Assembly (NCBI RefSeq): GCF_002234675.1
Contig: NC_019866.2
Span: forward strand, 13,235,261 to 13,299,260
DNA length: 64,000 bases
DNA from: Oryzias latipes
Taxonomy: Eukaryota > Chordata > Actinopteri > Beloniformes > Adrianichthyidae
Direction of reading: 5' to 3'
The translations under genes were made by a program, and so were the position numbers. Below, one piece after another: positions 48,826-62,000 of the stretch. Under the pieces are notes generated by a model. It had not been told where the DNA came from. It saw only the letters and a list, made by a program, of their open reading frames with translations, and searched no databases. The first letter of the stretch is position 1. Each line of letters begins with the position of its first letter.

Positions 48826-48900
48826 CAGTCCCCTGTTCCTGCTGAACTGAGCCAGCCGACGTCACACACTGATTATCAGCACAGCAGGCACAGGAGACTG
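48826..48900 (-). ncRNA. mir24: mir-24 precursor
   Basis: The mature 3p arm at 48833-48854 (minus) begins TGGCTCAGTTCAGCAGGAAC, identical to vertebrate miR-24 over its known length. The opposite arm (CTCCTGTGCCTGCTGTGCTG) pairs to form the stem, closed by CAGTC/GACTG-type pairing at the base. The 5p arm reads TGCCTGCTGTGCTGATAA rather than the mammalian TGCCTACTGAGCTG. Third member of the cluster with mir-27 and mir-23. Confidence 0.95.
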
Positions 48901-49686
48901 ACCCAGCAGGAGGTGAGGAGGGGGCAGAGGTGACACACACACCAACTCAAGCGCGCGCACACACACGGACACACAGGCAGAAATGAACAGGTGGAAGCGT
49001 AAACACACCAAACACACACGTGTTGTGAGTAGAACTGGCTGGCAGCTCCACAAAAAAAACCAACAACCAACAAACAGGGACGTTCTACTCCTGTAATGAT
49101 GCGGCTGACATTTCACAGATCCACCAAAGACACATGATTCCAGACATGCTGCTAATTCAATAATAATTTTCCTCCAAAACCTAAAGACTGTGACACCTTT
49201 TCCTATAAATCCCCCCATACCACTGTACTGCAGCACTGCGGTGAGTCTTTTAGTGAATCACACGCACACACACACACTCAGCCCTCAAACACGTGCTGTT
49301 AATTTAGAAATGACAAAGTGTGCGACTAAGTTTAGAAAATCTGAGAGAGGCGGCTCACTTTTGCCTCTTCATTATCAACATATGGCCATTTCCCCTTTTG
49401 AAAAATGAGTAGCACAGTTAAATATTTTAATTTATTCTATTAGTCATAGCAACTGTTTGTAAAAAATAAAATGTAAAGTTTATTCACAACTTTTCCATTT
49501 ATTTATACTATTATTAAAAAAAAGGGACACATTTGAATGTTTTCTATTCATTATAGAAGCAATTTGAGAGAATAACTTTTTTTTGAGAGTTTGATCATTT
49601 GGGAGTTCTGGGGATGCGAGGATCCCTGGATTTGTTGCTGCATAGCCCTTCCCTGACCTTTCCTCTCCCCCATGCTGGCTGCAGCC

Positions 49687-49770
49687 CTGTGGCGGCAGAA
49701 CTTAACCACTGTGAACATGGCATACACTCACTGTTCACATGTGGGCTAAGTCCTGCTGCCGCACAGCCAG
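49687..49770 (-). ncRNA. mir27c: mir-27 precursor (mir-27c type)
   Basis: The mature 3p arm at 49695-49715 (minus) reads TTCACAGTGGTTAAGTTCTG plus C. The seed is miR-27, and GTTAAG in place of GCTAAG is the fish miR-27c variant. The 5p arm AGGACTTAGCCCACATGTGA pairs across a short loop, with a GC-rich base CTGTGGCGGCAG. Middle member of the cluster. Confidence 0.95.
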
Positions 49771-49908
49771 GCTAGAATGTGCATCGGTTGGTGACACAAA
49801 GAGAATAGGGTGTGTTTGTGTGTAAATATGCAAATGGGAAAGGTGTGTCTCTGTATGACTTAGCAAAGTAGCGAATGTGTGCGTGAGAAGGTTGGCTGTT
49901 TTATTCAT

Positions 49909-49990
49909 GGCAGCCATTGGAAATCCCTGGCAATGTGATTCAGTCCTGTAGTCTCAAAAATCACTCTGCCAGGAATTCCCCTGGCCGACA
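49909..49990 (-). ncRNA. mir23a: mir-23a precursor
   Basis: The mature 3p arm at 49919-49939 (minus) begins ATCACATTGCCAGGGATTTC, the miR-23a form (miR-23b has ATTACC at the end). The 5p arm GGGGAATTCCTGGCAGAGTG pairs to form the hairpin. First in transcription order, as in the human mir-23a/27a/24-2 cluster. Confidence 0.95.
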
Positions 49991-49999
49991 GACTCAAAT

Positions 50000-52900
50000 G
50001 GTGGGGTTTAGGGGCGAGAGGAAGTCTTCAAAGCATGCACAAACACTCATGATAAACACAATAATTGACCTCCTTGGTAAAACTAGTGACTCTCATCCCT
50101 AGATTTTAAAACCTTGTCTGCTATCAAGGTGTTCTGCTTTGCTGCATGTTCCTGGGACACAGTCCTCCGGGTTTGTAAATACGTGGGTTTTGTCCACTCA
50201 CAGACTTCCTGTGGCCTCTTATAAAAATAACTTTTCAATGACAGAATGGAGAATTGGGCCAGCACGAAGTGGCACTCCCTTTAAGAACATTTGCCCTTTT
50301 CTGCTCAGTCCTTTTCTCTAGGACTTTTGTGTAAAAAAAAAAAAAGGCTTTGGAAAGTTTTGGTTCTTGGCATTAAGCTGCAGCCAAATCTTATCAAGTT
50401 GTGCAAACGACATCTCTCTGTAAAAATGACAATTTCTTCATATTTTTTCCTGAAAAGCTAAAAGTCCTCCTTGTTAGATGTTCCCTGGTGTGATTTACTC
50501 CCTTGATTTGTGGTCGTCTGTAAATTGTTTTTCAATTTAAGCCCGTTTATATGAACTTGTGCTCAACGTATGTTTCAATATTACACTGTTAGATAGCTCT
50601 AGTCCTAAAAATATAGCAGCACTCATGTAATCAAAGTGGACATTTTGGAGCAATGCAACAGCATGTGCTCGCACACTAATCGTGATGGTGCTTTTCACAG
50701 ATTTGCCGCTGCAGAATAGAAATTTTGTACCCAGATCAGCAAACTTGTGGAAAACCTTCAAACGACAGCTCATGAGCAGATATTTTCCAATTTTTTTTCT
50801 TAGCCCCATTGATCCGATCAACAGGATTACAAAGTTCTACAAACTCATTAATGTCGGTATGACTTGGAGATAAACTAAAACCCTTGCCTCCTTCCTCAAA
50901 ATACTTCAAAGGTTGTCTTTTTTTTTAATTGTTTAGCAGGAAACAAAAAAAAATGCCTCTTTAGATTGATGTAACTTTTAGAAAAGGTCCTTCACTCCTT
51001 TGTTTCCCCCCCTCAGGAGGTATTTAATAGTACAACATTAAAAAAAAGTTGCATTTCAGTTCAAAACATCTCCCTGTGTCATTTTCTTTAATGTATTTTC
51101 CATGCTGGTACTTCTCCACATGCACACGATATAAAGTACTGAGAGTCACTTCAGGTCTCAGCACCCATCAAAGACATCACGTTAACTCTCCTTTAACTCC
51201 TCTCCTCCATCAACCTAAAACCCTCCATCCCACCATCCTTTCATGTGCCTCTGGCTCATCTCGTGTTATTTTCTCTGCTTTTTCATCTTTTCCATTGGTT
51301 TTTCTCCTTGCGTTTGCCTGTCGAACCCGCAGCCGTTTGTGTCTATGACCTCATTCTTTCCCTTCCCCTTTAATAATGGTATACATGCAGCGTCCAGCAA
51401 TCAAACACTTGCTGGAGGCTCACTTGTTCAATTTTCCATTTTTTTTCCATTTATCTTACATTATATCAAGTGATCAGCTAGTTTTCAACACACTGGTGGT
51501 TCAGATATGTGTCAGTCTGTTGCATCCCGACGAGGGCGTTGAGTAGGAATACTTGTACCGAGAGTTCTTAGACGCAGCAGTCTGGTAATGTCAGATGTTT
51601 TTTGTTTTCATAGACTTTGGGGTCTGGTGTGTGGGTTCTTTGATGGTTTTCGAGTGTATAGTTTACACTATGTGTGTGTTCTTCTATTCATATACAGGAC
51701 GCATGGAGCTCCAAGTGTAGACGTGGCCACTGGCTGCTTCTTCAGAATATCTGTCCACCCTTCAACGCGGGCTCAGAACTGACAGTGCAGTTTACACTTG
51801 GGTGCACGGTTCAGTGGAAAAGCCTCTGTTGAGACAGCTGAATCTCAGCCCCTTGGTTGTTTCAACACATGTCTTCTCTTTTTTCTGTACCTTTGTGTGC
51901 GCACACGGACTAACATAATGCTCACAGGCCAGGTGAAATCTTGCTCTCCACACACACAATATGCTCTCTATCAATAAACAAACAGGGTTATGTCAGTCTG
52001 CTGCTGGGCAAACATGGTACGTGCGTGAGCTGGGATTTCATTGTCTAATAAACCAGGAATAGTCCAAATACGTGGCCTGACATGATTCGCACCTTGAGGC
52101 TGTGAACTCAGAGTCAGCACTGAGCAGGAAGGCTTGATATTGTGCATTTCAATAATAACCCTGGATCATGGGAAGCATGTGCCATTCGGGTACCTTTCCA
52201 CTGTATTGCAGTACTTTGCAGTTTGATAGTTTGCTTCCATGACAACTTCATCAATGTCGAATTCTAAATGGTTCAAGACGTTAAGTCAACACTGGAGTTG
52301 AAAGGTTACAATAACATCTGAATTCCCGTCTTGGAGTGTAAATAGGCTTTGTTTGCTTTTTGTAATTGTCGATGTATCCATTACTCCCATTAAACCCACT
52401 TGTGATGTGAGAGTTCAAAAAGGCCTGAAATGTGGAGAATTAGCTGAACGGACCGGATCATTGAAGAAAAACAATCTTTTTTTAGCACTGGCAGAATATT
52501 TTTTCACAAAATCAAAACATTCCTGGTTGGTACTCTGACTAAGCCTGAGGCAGAGACGCCAACGCAACTGTAACCACAAAAATATATCAGAGGGCTTCTA
52601 TTTTTCTTGATCTTCTGATCACATGATGAACAAAAAAGCCAAATTGTACTCTTTAGATATTTTAGAGAATGTTTGTGGACGCACACACCCAGCCACACCT
52701 TTGCTCACTTGCCAGCAGACAGAGTCTGTCTCAGTATGTGCACGCATGTGAGTGACATTTGTTTCATGTTGCGTGTGAGGGCGTAATTATTGCTCAGGCC
52801 GTGACATTCAGTGACATTCAGATATTCAGGCGTTCAGTCAAGAACTCTGGGTATACAGCCGGCCTCCTCTGCAGCAGTTTCCCTGAATTAAAGGCGGACA

Positions 52901-55100
52901 ATCACAGGCTGGCTTGGAATCAACTGAACCACACGTGGGGCAATAATTTAAGGATGTAAAGTACTTCCAGAAACAGGATTTTTTTTAATCACAGAAAAAA
53001 GAGAACCCTGAGTTGCTTTGAGCTGTGAAGCTAGCCTCAGCAATGAAGAGCCCATCCCAGTTCTATGGTCCAGTTCCTGTAGCACAGTGTGTGTAACCCT
53101 ATCCACAACCTGATTCGTAGCCAAACACCCTCACCATCAGCAGCCCTGTACTTAGTGTACAGCTGCACTCCTGCCACTGAACCACACATTCACAGATGGG
53201 TGCAGAAACTTTTATTCCACTACGCCACCATTTCCTGAACCTGGGCCCATTTGTACAAATCGCTGTCGGGCACACCCACCCAGTCAACCCCACCAAAGGC
53301 AGAGTTTGACCGCTGGATTTACGCTTTCTGTCCGCTTTCTTTTTCTATCATCACTTTGGCCTTTTTTTGTTTGCAGCCTCACTGTAAAAACCAGAAACGT
53401 TCTTTCCATGTACTTTTTTAATCAAGCTATCCAAACAGTGTGTTGCAGGGAGAGAAAAAAAACCATCGGATCCTGCTTGTGCAGCAAATTAACTTATTCT
53501 TATCCCGTCTTCTTTTGGAGAGTCAGCCTTGTGTGAACCTCCCTCACAGGAATCCACCTCTCAACTTTGTTATTACCACCACCCCCAGAGGGGAAAGCAG
53601 AAAAGTACAGCGGAGTGCTGTTTGTTAGATACAGTAGCTGCTGGATTCCCTTCCTTTCATGGAGGTTTGGGAGCTTGCACACTTACAGGGCCTCTGAACA
53701 ATGAGAGGAATGTTTGAGCGGCTCCGGCGCCGCTTCAGCACTTCTATTACGCCTCTCGAGTGCTTTACTAGAACTTTTTATGACCTCTGTTCGCACTGTA
53801 CAGGCAGCAACTCCCTGCGGAGAGGCACACAGACGGAGTGACGTAAAGACATTTAGACAGAAAGGTGACTTAAGGAGACAGTGGCAGTTTGGAAGGCAAA
53901 GCCAAACAATGACACAGTTAGTCAACTAACACATTTGTGGCGATCTGCAGTCACAGGACACATACACAACTCTCACACTCGCACAAGCAGAAAGTAAGCC
54001 ATAAACCATCACATTCAAAGCAACTATTTACATCTGACCTTTGTAATGGAGTTAGTCCACAGTGACAAAGCTCACAACGACGCAGTATTTCAGTGCTAAC
54101 TTCAAAGTACATTTGAGAAGAAGGCAGATTTTTACTCTCGCTTTTAAAGCATGTCTTGAACAACAGGTTGTTGGAGTTTCTTCCAAGTGCTTCTCCATGG
54201 AAGAGCAGACAAAAAAAGGTAAAAAAAAAAAGAAAAAAGGCCAGTTTCTGTGAAGCCATAAAACTGTAAAAAGTCAGCAACCCTTCCTGTAGATGAGACA
54301 GATGTCATGCTGCACCTACCTGAGTTATAGAATTTTAACTCCTTTCAGGTCTCAAATTCACTTTGCTCCTGAGCGCAACGCTACAAAGTTGAACTTCACA
54401 GTCTCGTGACTCTTTCTTTCTGGTCGACCTGTTTCTCCTTCGGCTGTGCAGACAGGAGTGTGTGTGAACGCAAGTGTGTCTGGGAGCCAGACAGGGTGAG
54501 AGTAGCGAGTGGGCGGGCAGAGCCCAGTGCAGGGGATTCCTTTATGACGATGTCAGAGAACAGGAACCCTCCCCTTCTCCTCCTGGCCTGCCTCTCCTTC
54601 CCCTGAGCTGAGCACGGCCCAGACCACTGCCGCACAGCACAGCACAGGAAAGGGGGCAGGGAAATAATTAGCTGCACAGCTGCTAATAAATGAGCAAGGG
54701 CTGTTTGAGTCAATAACAGGCAGGAAGAGCATCGAGTTAAATGGAAGCAGGACAAACTCCGTCTTTCTTTGGAAATACAAGATTGTTCTTTCTACTTGAC
54801 TTTGTGGTCCATTTCCGGAGAGCCCTCATCATTAAAGGAGTGCAGAAATGTAAACAAACCCAAATTTGATGTAATGACATATTAATTTCTAGAAATCAAA
54901 CCAAACTTGATGTTTTGGTATTTTTAGAGCACCAGAAGGATCCAGATCCAGATCTTGATCACCGTAGATTTCAATAATTCAGTTGGTAACTTTTTTTTTA
55001 TAGACACTCAGATCATCTTTAGACCTATGATAAAACCATTTCATGTGATCTCTTAACTCCAATTATGCAGATTTTAGCCAATAGCAAAAAAACTATCTTT
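50000..55100. other. Gene-free stretch upstream of the mir-23a cluster
   Basis: The primary microRNA transcript on the minus strand should start somewhere to the right of 49990; no certain promoter can be pointed out. Scattered homopolymers; no exon recognised. Confidence 0.45.
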
Positions 55101-55104
55101 TTGT

Positions 55105-55782
55105 AAGGCCCGTACACACCGGGACGAATATTCGCCAGGCGTTATTCGCCAGCGTTTTTCGCCACGTTTTTTGTGTTCACACCCAGGCGATTTTCGCTGA
55201 CGATGAGTGGAGTGAACATGCAATTTCATTCCCTGACATTAGATGGCGCTTAATGTAAAACAGAAATACTCCTGTACACAAGGTGGCGCTGCGCAACTTT
55301 ACGCTTCTTAAAGTCGCTTTTCACTCAGAAGAAGAGAGCAAGTATTTACACGCTTGTCAGAATCAAACAAAGAAAACATGAATATTTCAAGCACCAGTAG
55401 CTCCAACTGGTACTTGGTTCGGGGATGTTTTAGAATGTCCGTCATTATTGCTTCGCGGCTGTGTAGACGCTACTTGGCGTCTATCTTCTTCGCTGGTATG
55501 TGTGCTCAGCAAGGCAGTTTTGTGTTTGAGCGCCCCCAAGTTGTGTTTTACTGTAACTTCAGAAGCTCCAGACACGTGAGCAAAAGCGCCATTCTCATTG
55601 GTCGAGTAGATTTCGACGCGACGCGTCGAAAAAAAAAAACGAACCCGAGGCGTTTTTTTTTTGACGCGTGGCGTTTTTACGCGTCGGTGTGCACACTCTC
55701 ATTGGTGCCCTTTGTTTAGTCACGAGGCGTTAAACGTCGGCGAAAATCGCCGGCGAAATTCGTCCCGGTGTGAACAGGCCTT
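55105..55782. mobile_element. TIR DNA element with long GC-rich ends
   Basis: Left end AAGGCCCGTACACACCGGGA and right end CCCGGTGTGAACAGGCCTT are inverted copies, continuing as multiple CGCCGGCGAAAA-like units inside both ends. The target duplication is not clear. A 121-codon frame (55354-55719) has no transposase motif that I recognise. GGCC..CACACCGGGACG ends suggest a PIF/Harbinger-like or related family, a tentative assignment. Confidence 0.7.
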
Positions 55783-55829
55783 GAGACGTAGTTTCTGCAG
55801 AGCGGCAGTATTTCAATGGGAATTTGCAT

Positions 55830-56060
55830 CTGAGTTGGATAGGACTGTTGACATGAGTAGGCCTGCCTTCATTTCCCATACATTCACATTAGCGGTGCAA
55901 TAAAAACGTTGAGCAATGTTGGAGATGACTCCAGCCGTTCAGTTTTTAACCAGATGCCAGCTCAGACGAGGAAAATGAAGACGTTCATGCTTATGTAGTT
56001 GTCTGCCAGTGAATGCATCAGAACGGAGCGGAGCAGGGAGCTTGTGGCCTGTTAACTGTA
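55830..56060 (+). repeat. Dispersed repeat copy B
   Basis: Matches 2300-2455 in an rfx1 intron, with the best block 55960-55985. It starts only about 50 bases after the TIR element at 55105-55782. The short exon-like frame of copy A is not kept here. Confidence 0.55.
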
Positions 56061-59000
56061 GTGCCTACACCACTGCTATAGGCTGTTTCAATCAGCACAA
56101 CAGTGCTTTGGTCAGGTGGTGCTTCAGGTCCCACACAGCTTTGCCGTGTTGCAGTGCCTGGTCTGTGCTTATCGAGACCACCCCCAGCTTCACCGCGGAG
56201 GGACGGCGGTGTAATATTAGAAGCATTACAACTTCCCCTTCTTCACCCAAAGCCTCTGGGCGCGAGTGCGTGCGAGCGGTAAAGTCCTGCTCAGACGACC
56301 ACGCCTCTGTGTGAGAGCGGACGTCACACATTCCAGACCCACACACACACTCACACACATATATGCGTATCTTAGCAACGTACAGTCAAGCTGAGTGAAA
56401 TGACTGTGCCAGTTAAACACATGACTGCGACACATAGTTTGATGGGATAATGTTTTGTTTGTGGACTTGCGTTTCCATGTTGTCTTCTCCGGGGGATTTA
56501 CAGCTCCCTAGCAGCCAAAGTTTAATGAAGACTTCAAGTTGTTAGACAGTATGTGGTATGTGTGAACTTGGTTACGACAGCTCTGCAGAGACACGCATCC
56601 TTCCTTAACTGATTGGTTTCTTCCAAAGTTTCTGAGTTCATCTAGTAAACCCTCCATCTCTGTGTAATATCTGCTGATGTGCAGTGAGGTTGTCTTTACT
56701 TTAAAACCTCACCAATGATGAAAACTGCTGCGAAACACCGTAATGAGAGCCGGCAAACGCAACTCCAAGAACATTATGACTGAGATCAAACAAATATGAA
56801 ACGGAGGTGCTACTCAACACAAGAACTGATGTGTTGGCTTTCAGCTCAACCCAATACTTTCAGTCTGAACCAAATCAAACTATTAAAAAACTTTATTTGA
56901 AATTTCCACCCATTCCAGTTTATTGACAGAAAACTGCAGTTCACAGTGTTCTGAGGTTTTCCGTACCAGCCTTTAAGATGATGGAAAACAGCGTTAAGTG
57001 AATGATCTTTGCCGCTTTTTTTTATTTTATTTTTTTCTCAAGGCCATACTTGAAGGTCTGAAGATTATTATCGGAGTTGAATCTTCTTTACGGTTACAGT
57101 ATTTCCCTTGCGTGAGTTGTTCTTTTGTTGTGGTGTCAAAGTACAGGCCCGCTCCATTCAATGCATGCACATATAGTACAGTCTGATCTGTTATCTGGAG
57201 ACCTTTCATCCGCGCAAATGTGTTTCTGCACAATGAATGCTCTGTACGTGAGTGTCTCAACCACTCCTAAGGGATGTTCAGCCGAGTGACCATCTTTAAA
57301 CAATGAGTCGGTAGCCAAGCACTTAGCTGGGCCTCACTTTCTGGAAAAAAGGCATAATCTTCCATTTGGTTGTCGTGGTGAGTCACATTCAATTATGTGG
57401 CTGATGGTGGAAAACAGGTTTAAGAGAGAGTTGCAGGCGATTGAAAAGGAGCTGCGAGCTGTTATGGCTGGTCTGAAAAGCATCAGGGTTTCCTTGTTTA
57501 ACCAGACATGTTGCCTTTGAGCACATTCTCATGAATGTCAGCAGTTTGCGTTGCTCCCCGAGGGAAGATGCACATGGAGTTTTGACGCCTTTTTATCAGT
57601 CCACCCTTTTTTACTGCTTGTCCTAAAGTTAAAAAAAAAATCTAGGCAGCCATTCAGTGCATGCAGAATGTCGAGTTTAATTGTAGGAACAAACTATATC
57701 TTCCTCTTTATCAATAAAATCTTTGTGATTGATGTGATTGATGAGTACATGGGAGATAAAAAGAACTTGATTTCTGTACTTTGAAATCCTCCGTGCACAG
57801 CCATAAGAACACAAACATTGTTTTTGTTTCAAAAATGCTCAATTTCCTGTCTATTCTTTACTTGTATATTGATTTTTGTTCTCCTGACTTCTCTTTCACT
57901 GCTTAATATTTTCATTGTTCATTGTTCCAGAACTGCCTGATGATCTAATACATGAACGGGAAAAGATTTCAAATCAAAATAAGGTTTAGTACAAATGGGT
58001 TTTCTCTATAAACTTAGGGTTGACAAGAACTCCAAACATTTTAAAGAACCAGTGGAGCTTTCTAATCTTTTTTTTCCATATACATTAAAGGTATTGTGCA
58101 TTGATGCCCAAAGAATGGTGTTCTGTCTGCTTTACTTTGATCAGCATCTTGCTACTTTCCTGATTGAGTGCGGCAGATTAAGAACATGAACAAATCAAGT
58201 TTGATGATAAATCTAATGGACAAAACACATAACTTGCATGTTTCTGAGGATTTAGGCCAATAAATCCAAAAATAACTTGTTAAATAAAAGTTTCTTGGTA
58301 GGTTTTGTAGGTATTATGTATCATAACCTGACAAGTGTCACATGCAGTTTCTGTATTAATAGCTAGATGCAGTGATCGTGAGAAAATCCAGCCGGTTCCT
58401 GAGGTTATACAATGTGTGAACCGCACACTAAAATAAGTTGTAAATGAATTTCCATTAAATGGTTTAATAGCTTTTTGTTGCTCCTAGCAGAGGATCTATG
58501 GTGGAAATCTCCTGACTTTTTATGAAGTAGGAACAGCACATAAAAAAGTTCTCTGTTTTGCTTTGTGATCTTGTGGAACGTTCTTCAGGCAGGATTCAGT
58601 TTTCAGCAATTTTACAGCTAGTTTGGACATGAGGCCTTTCAGAGTTTGATCTAAAGTTTGGTTTTTATTTCTTCAAACATGCTGGTTCATGGTCTTCATT
58701 TTCTAATGTATATGTTTTGCTTAGGGGAATGATGGTGATTTAAAAGGCTGACAGCTAGACAGCTTTGCTAATCAAGTTGCCAGCTATTCGTCTCTTTCAA
58801 TTATGCTCATCTCCACCCCGTGCTTGATCCCTTTGGCATTTTTCCAATTGCCCCTGAGCTTTTTTTTAAATATACATTTGTTCCTAAACCACCTCTGACC
58901 GTGAGCTGGGACATTTGAGGTCATAACTTTTCAAAACCTCATCCACCCTGGACCGTTTCTCTGGAAACTTGTCCACGACTCCATCATTAACTGAGAAAAG

Positions 59001-62000
59001 AACCAGGGCTTCTAAACTCTGCCCAATAGAGCAGGACTACAGGCTTTGAATGAATCCACTTGACTTTGAAAACTCTGTCCTTATTCTCTTTTTCCTACTC
59101 TCCCTTTTCTCCTCTTTTTTCCCTCTTACCTCTCTGGTATTTATGTATTGGCAGTTGCCGTGGAGACAGGACACACAAACACAGCAGTAGACAGGAAGTG
59201 CCGTGGAACCACAATGGCGTCACTGCGGCTCTGCACTCGCGCTACTCTCACTGTCTCTGCCTGCCACAGCCAGCCTGCATGCTGTTATCCTTAGAAGCCG
59301 TATGGAGACCACAGCACTCTGTCTTTCTCTCATTTCTCTCATTATCATCAGCATGGCTTTTTCAGCTGTGGCTCCCTCTGCTTTCGTCCTTGGAAAATCG
59401 CTGTCTGATTTGCGGTGTCTGGAATGGCGGGGTGTTAAGCTGATGTGCTAAAAAACTGTTAGGCATGAACTGTTTTTAGCGATCAGACCTGTCTGCTGGG
59501 CGTTCCCTGCAAAGAAGCTCCCTCAAAACTGGGGCAAGTGTCAGTGCCGCTGTCTGTTTGGGAGTTGTGTGTTTACAGGACACAGAGCTTCAAATATTCC
59601 TGTGCTTTGCACATGATGGAGCGATTCAACAAGTGACTGGGAAAGGCGGACACAGAATAAAAAGAATGTGTGTGGTCCTATTGCAGGCGCTTACATCAGA
59701 CAGACAGAGTACAGTGCACATCCCTCCTATTCTGAGTTTTTTTTGCACATCCCGCCTCTAAATATACTCCTCTGGAAAAAAACCTTGAAAAGATACTGCC
59801 CTCCTCCACCCAGAGTACTAAAAATATCCTGCCAAGACCACCTTTTCCACCCCCACCTCGTCATTGGCTTTTCTGAGGTCCTCTCTCCACCTCAGCTGAT
59901 GGCTGGCCTTCTCACTTGTTCCCTCATCGCACTCAACACCAGTTTATTATCTGTGTGATGTTTAGCTTCTCTCCACGCTGCTCCTATCAGGCTCTTTGTG
60001 TGATAGAGGGGCCGACTCCAGTCCTCATGAGACTGTGCGCTATTCCTGCTGACATAACCCGACCCGTTCTGCCATCCATCCAGGAAACTGAACAGACGTC
60101 CTCCTCACCAGTCCTCTCTGACCTTTGACGGCCAAATGCAGAGTTACATTTGGGTCTGAGTGGCTGGGAAACCTGTTGAACAGATGGATTCCCAGAACAC
60201 TTCTTTGAAGTTGGAGAAGGAAACATTCAAAGAACAACGCTCTTTTGTGGGTTAGCGCTTTTAGGTTTGGTGTTTTTACTCGGTTTTTGGTTTATTTTAT
60301 GGACGGTTTTTGATTTCAGGCAGACTTAAATAGATTTTTCCAGAAAAGTTTTTTCAAGAGAAGCTGTAGAAACATAGATATAACACAAACAAAATGAACA
60401 ATTTTAAGGCTATCCAAATTATAAATGAATTAAATTAGCAGTTAACAAACAAACATGAGCAGTTTCTGTAAAATGTGAAGCTTCCCATCACGTGTAATAC
60501 TTTTATAACCAAATTGTTTACAAAAGTAAGTTGCAAAATAAAACTATTTTATTAAAACTTTATTGTCCTTTGTTTTAAATCTTAATACACATTTTCAGAG
60601 CTCCTATATAAACATATGTCCCATTTTTCATTCAAATACATTCAACACATTTCTTGCAAACTGAATCCAAAATCTCTCGAGGAGCAAATTTTTGGAAAAA
60701 AAAGTGTCTTCAAGTAGAAAACACGTTGGTGTGATTAATTCTGTTCAATTCAGTTGCAAAAAAATTGAAATTTTCTTTAACTACTGTATATATTTTGGAG
60801 TAGATATGTCAAAATAACAAGTTGCATTATTACATGACAGCACGCTGCAAACCTTAATGGCTCTTTGAATGACATATTTTAAGACCTCATTGGCCCCAAA
60901 ACTAAGTGACAGGACTGTTTTTTTTTAATCTAGAGTTTGTGGCTTCTTCAGACAAACACACAAGCCCCACACCAGTGCTCCCACACACCAAATATTAATT
61001 TGATTTTTCCTTTTTCTCACCTCAAAATGAAAACATCCACTACAACAATGATGCAAAAATAGAACCTGATTTACAATAAAAATGGATATGGTTCTAGATT
61101 AAAAAAAGGGTGCTAATTGTGGTACCGTTTTTCATTCGAACATCAAGTGAGGTAGGGCTTGTTTACCAGTGTGTTGCATCAACACGTCCCTAACAACACA
61201 ATAAGGAATTCAGTGGGCCACAGGTCTGGCATGCAGGCCTATATTAGCTTTCACACGGTTTTGTTAAAAGCTGTGATGTTTGTAGACAGGAGGAAATCAA
61301 GATTCATAGCTTCTTAGAAAAAAACAAACAACAAAAAGGGATGGTTTTAAAACTTAACTTTACATCAACTGTTGCCATGCATACTGTCATGATGTTTTGC
61401 TCCCTTTGAGCAGATGACGTGGGTGACGATTAAATGTAGATTGAGCAGACACTTTGTGTCTTTTGCAATTGCAAACATCCCCTAGGTTTGACCACTTTTT
61501 TGCTCTTGCCATGCAGTCAAACAGCTTTACTTGTGGAAACAAGAAGGCCCATTTCTTTGTTTAGATTACCATCAAGACATGTAAGTCGACGAGAGCGTGG
61601 GAGAACAGTTCTCACAGTGACTTCATTCTAAAACTCTAAGAACAAAAAAAAAAAGTTGTTTCCCAAAAAAAAAAAAAAATTTTCAAACATGCTTGTATGT
61701 AAAGTTCTGCTGTGTCTATGGGAACGCTTAAACAACACTTATGTCACCCAACTTTTTCATTTTTGAGGATCATCTAGAGAGGAAGTCTGTCTGAAACCAC
61801 ATGTCGTTTCTTTTACTACATTTGACAGTTGACCTCATACGCTGACAAGTTCAGAGCAACTTCCTTGTCTCATTAATCACTCATGTGTTAACAGGCACAC
61901 ACTCCTCAATTCCTGCAGTGTTTCCATCCATGCGCTATGTTCTGCTCTCCCTCTTTAACGACCTCTGACCCCCTCATCCCGGTCAAAACGATTCGAACAA

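Noticed and set aside
55354-55719. 121-codon frame inside the TIR element
   Set aside because: No transposase motif; compositionally driven by the repeat ends.
59287-59451. Plus-strand frame METTALCLSLISLIIISMAF...
   Set aside because: Looks like a signal or membrane segment, but no splice context, no known family and low-complexity CT-rich DNA.
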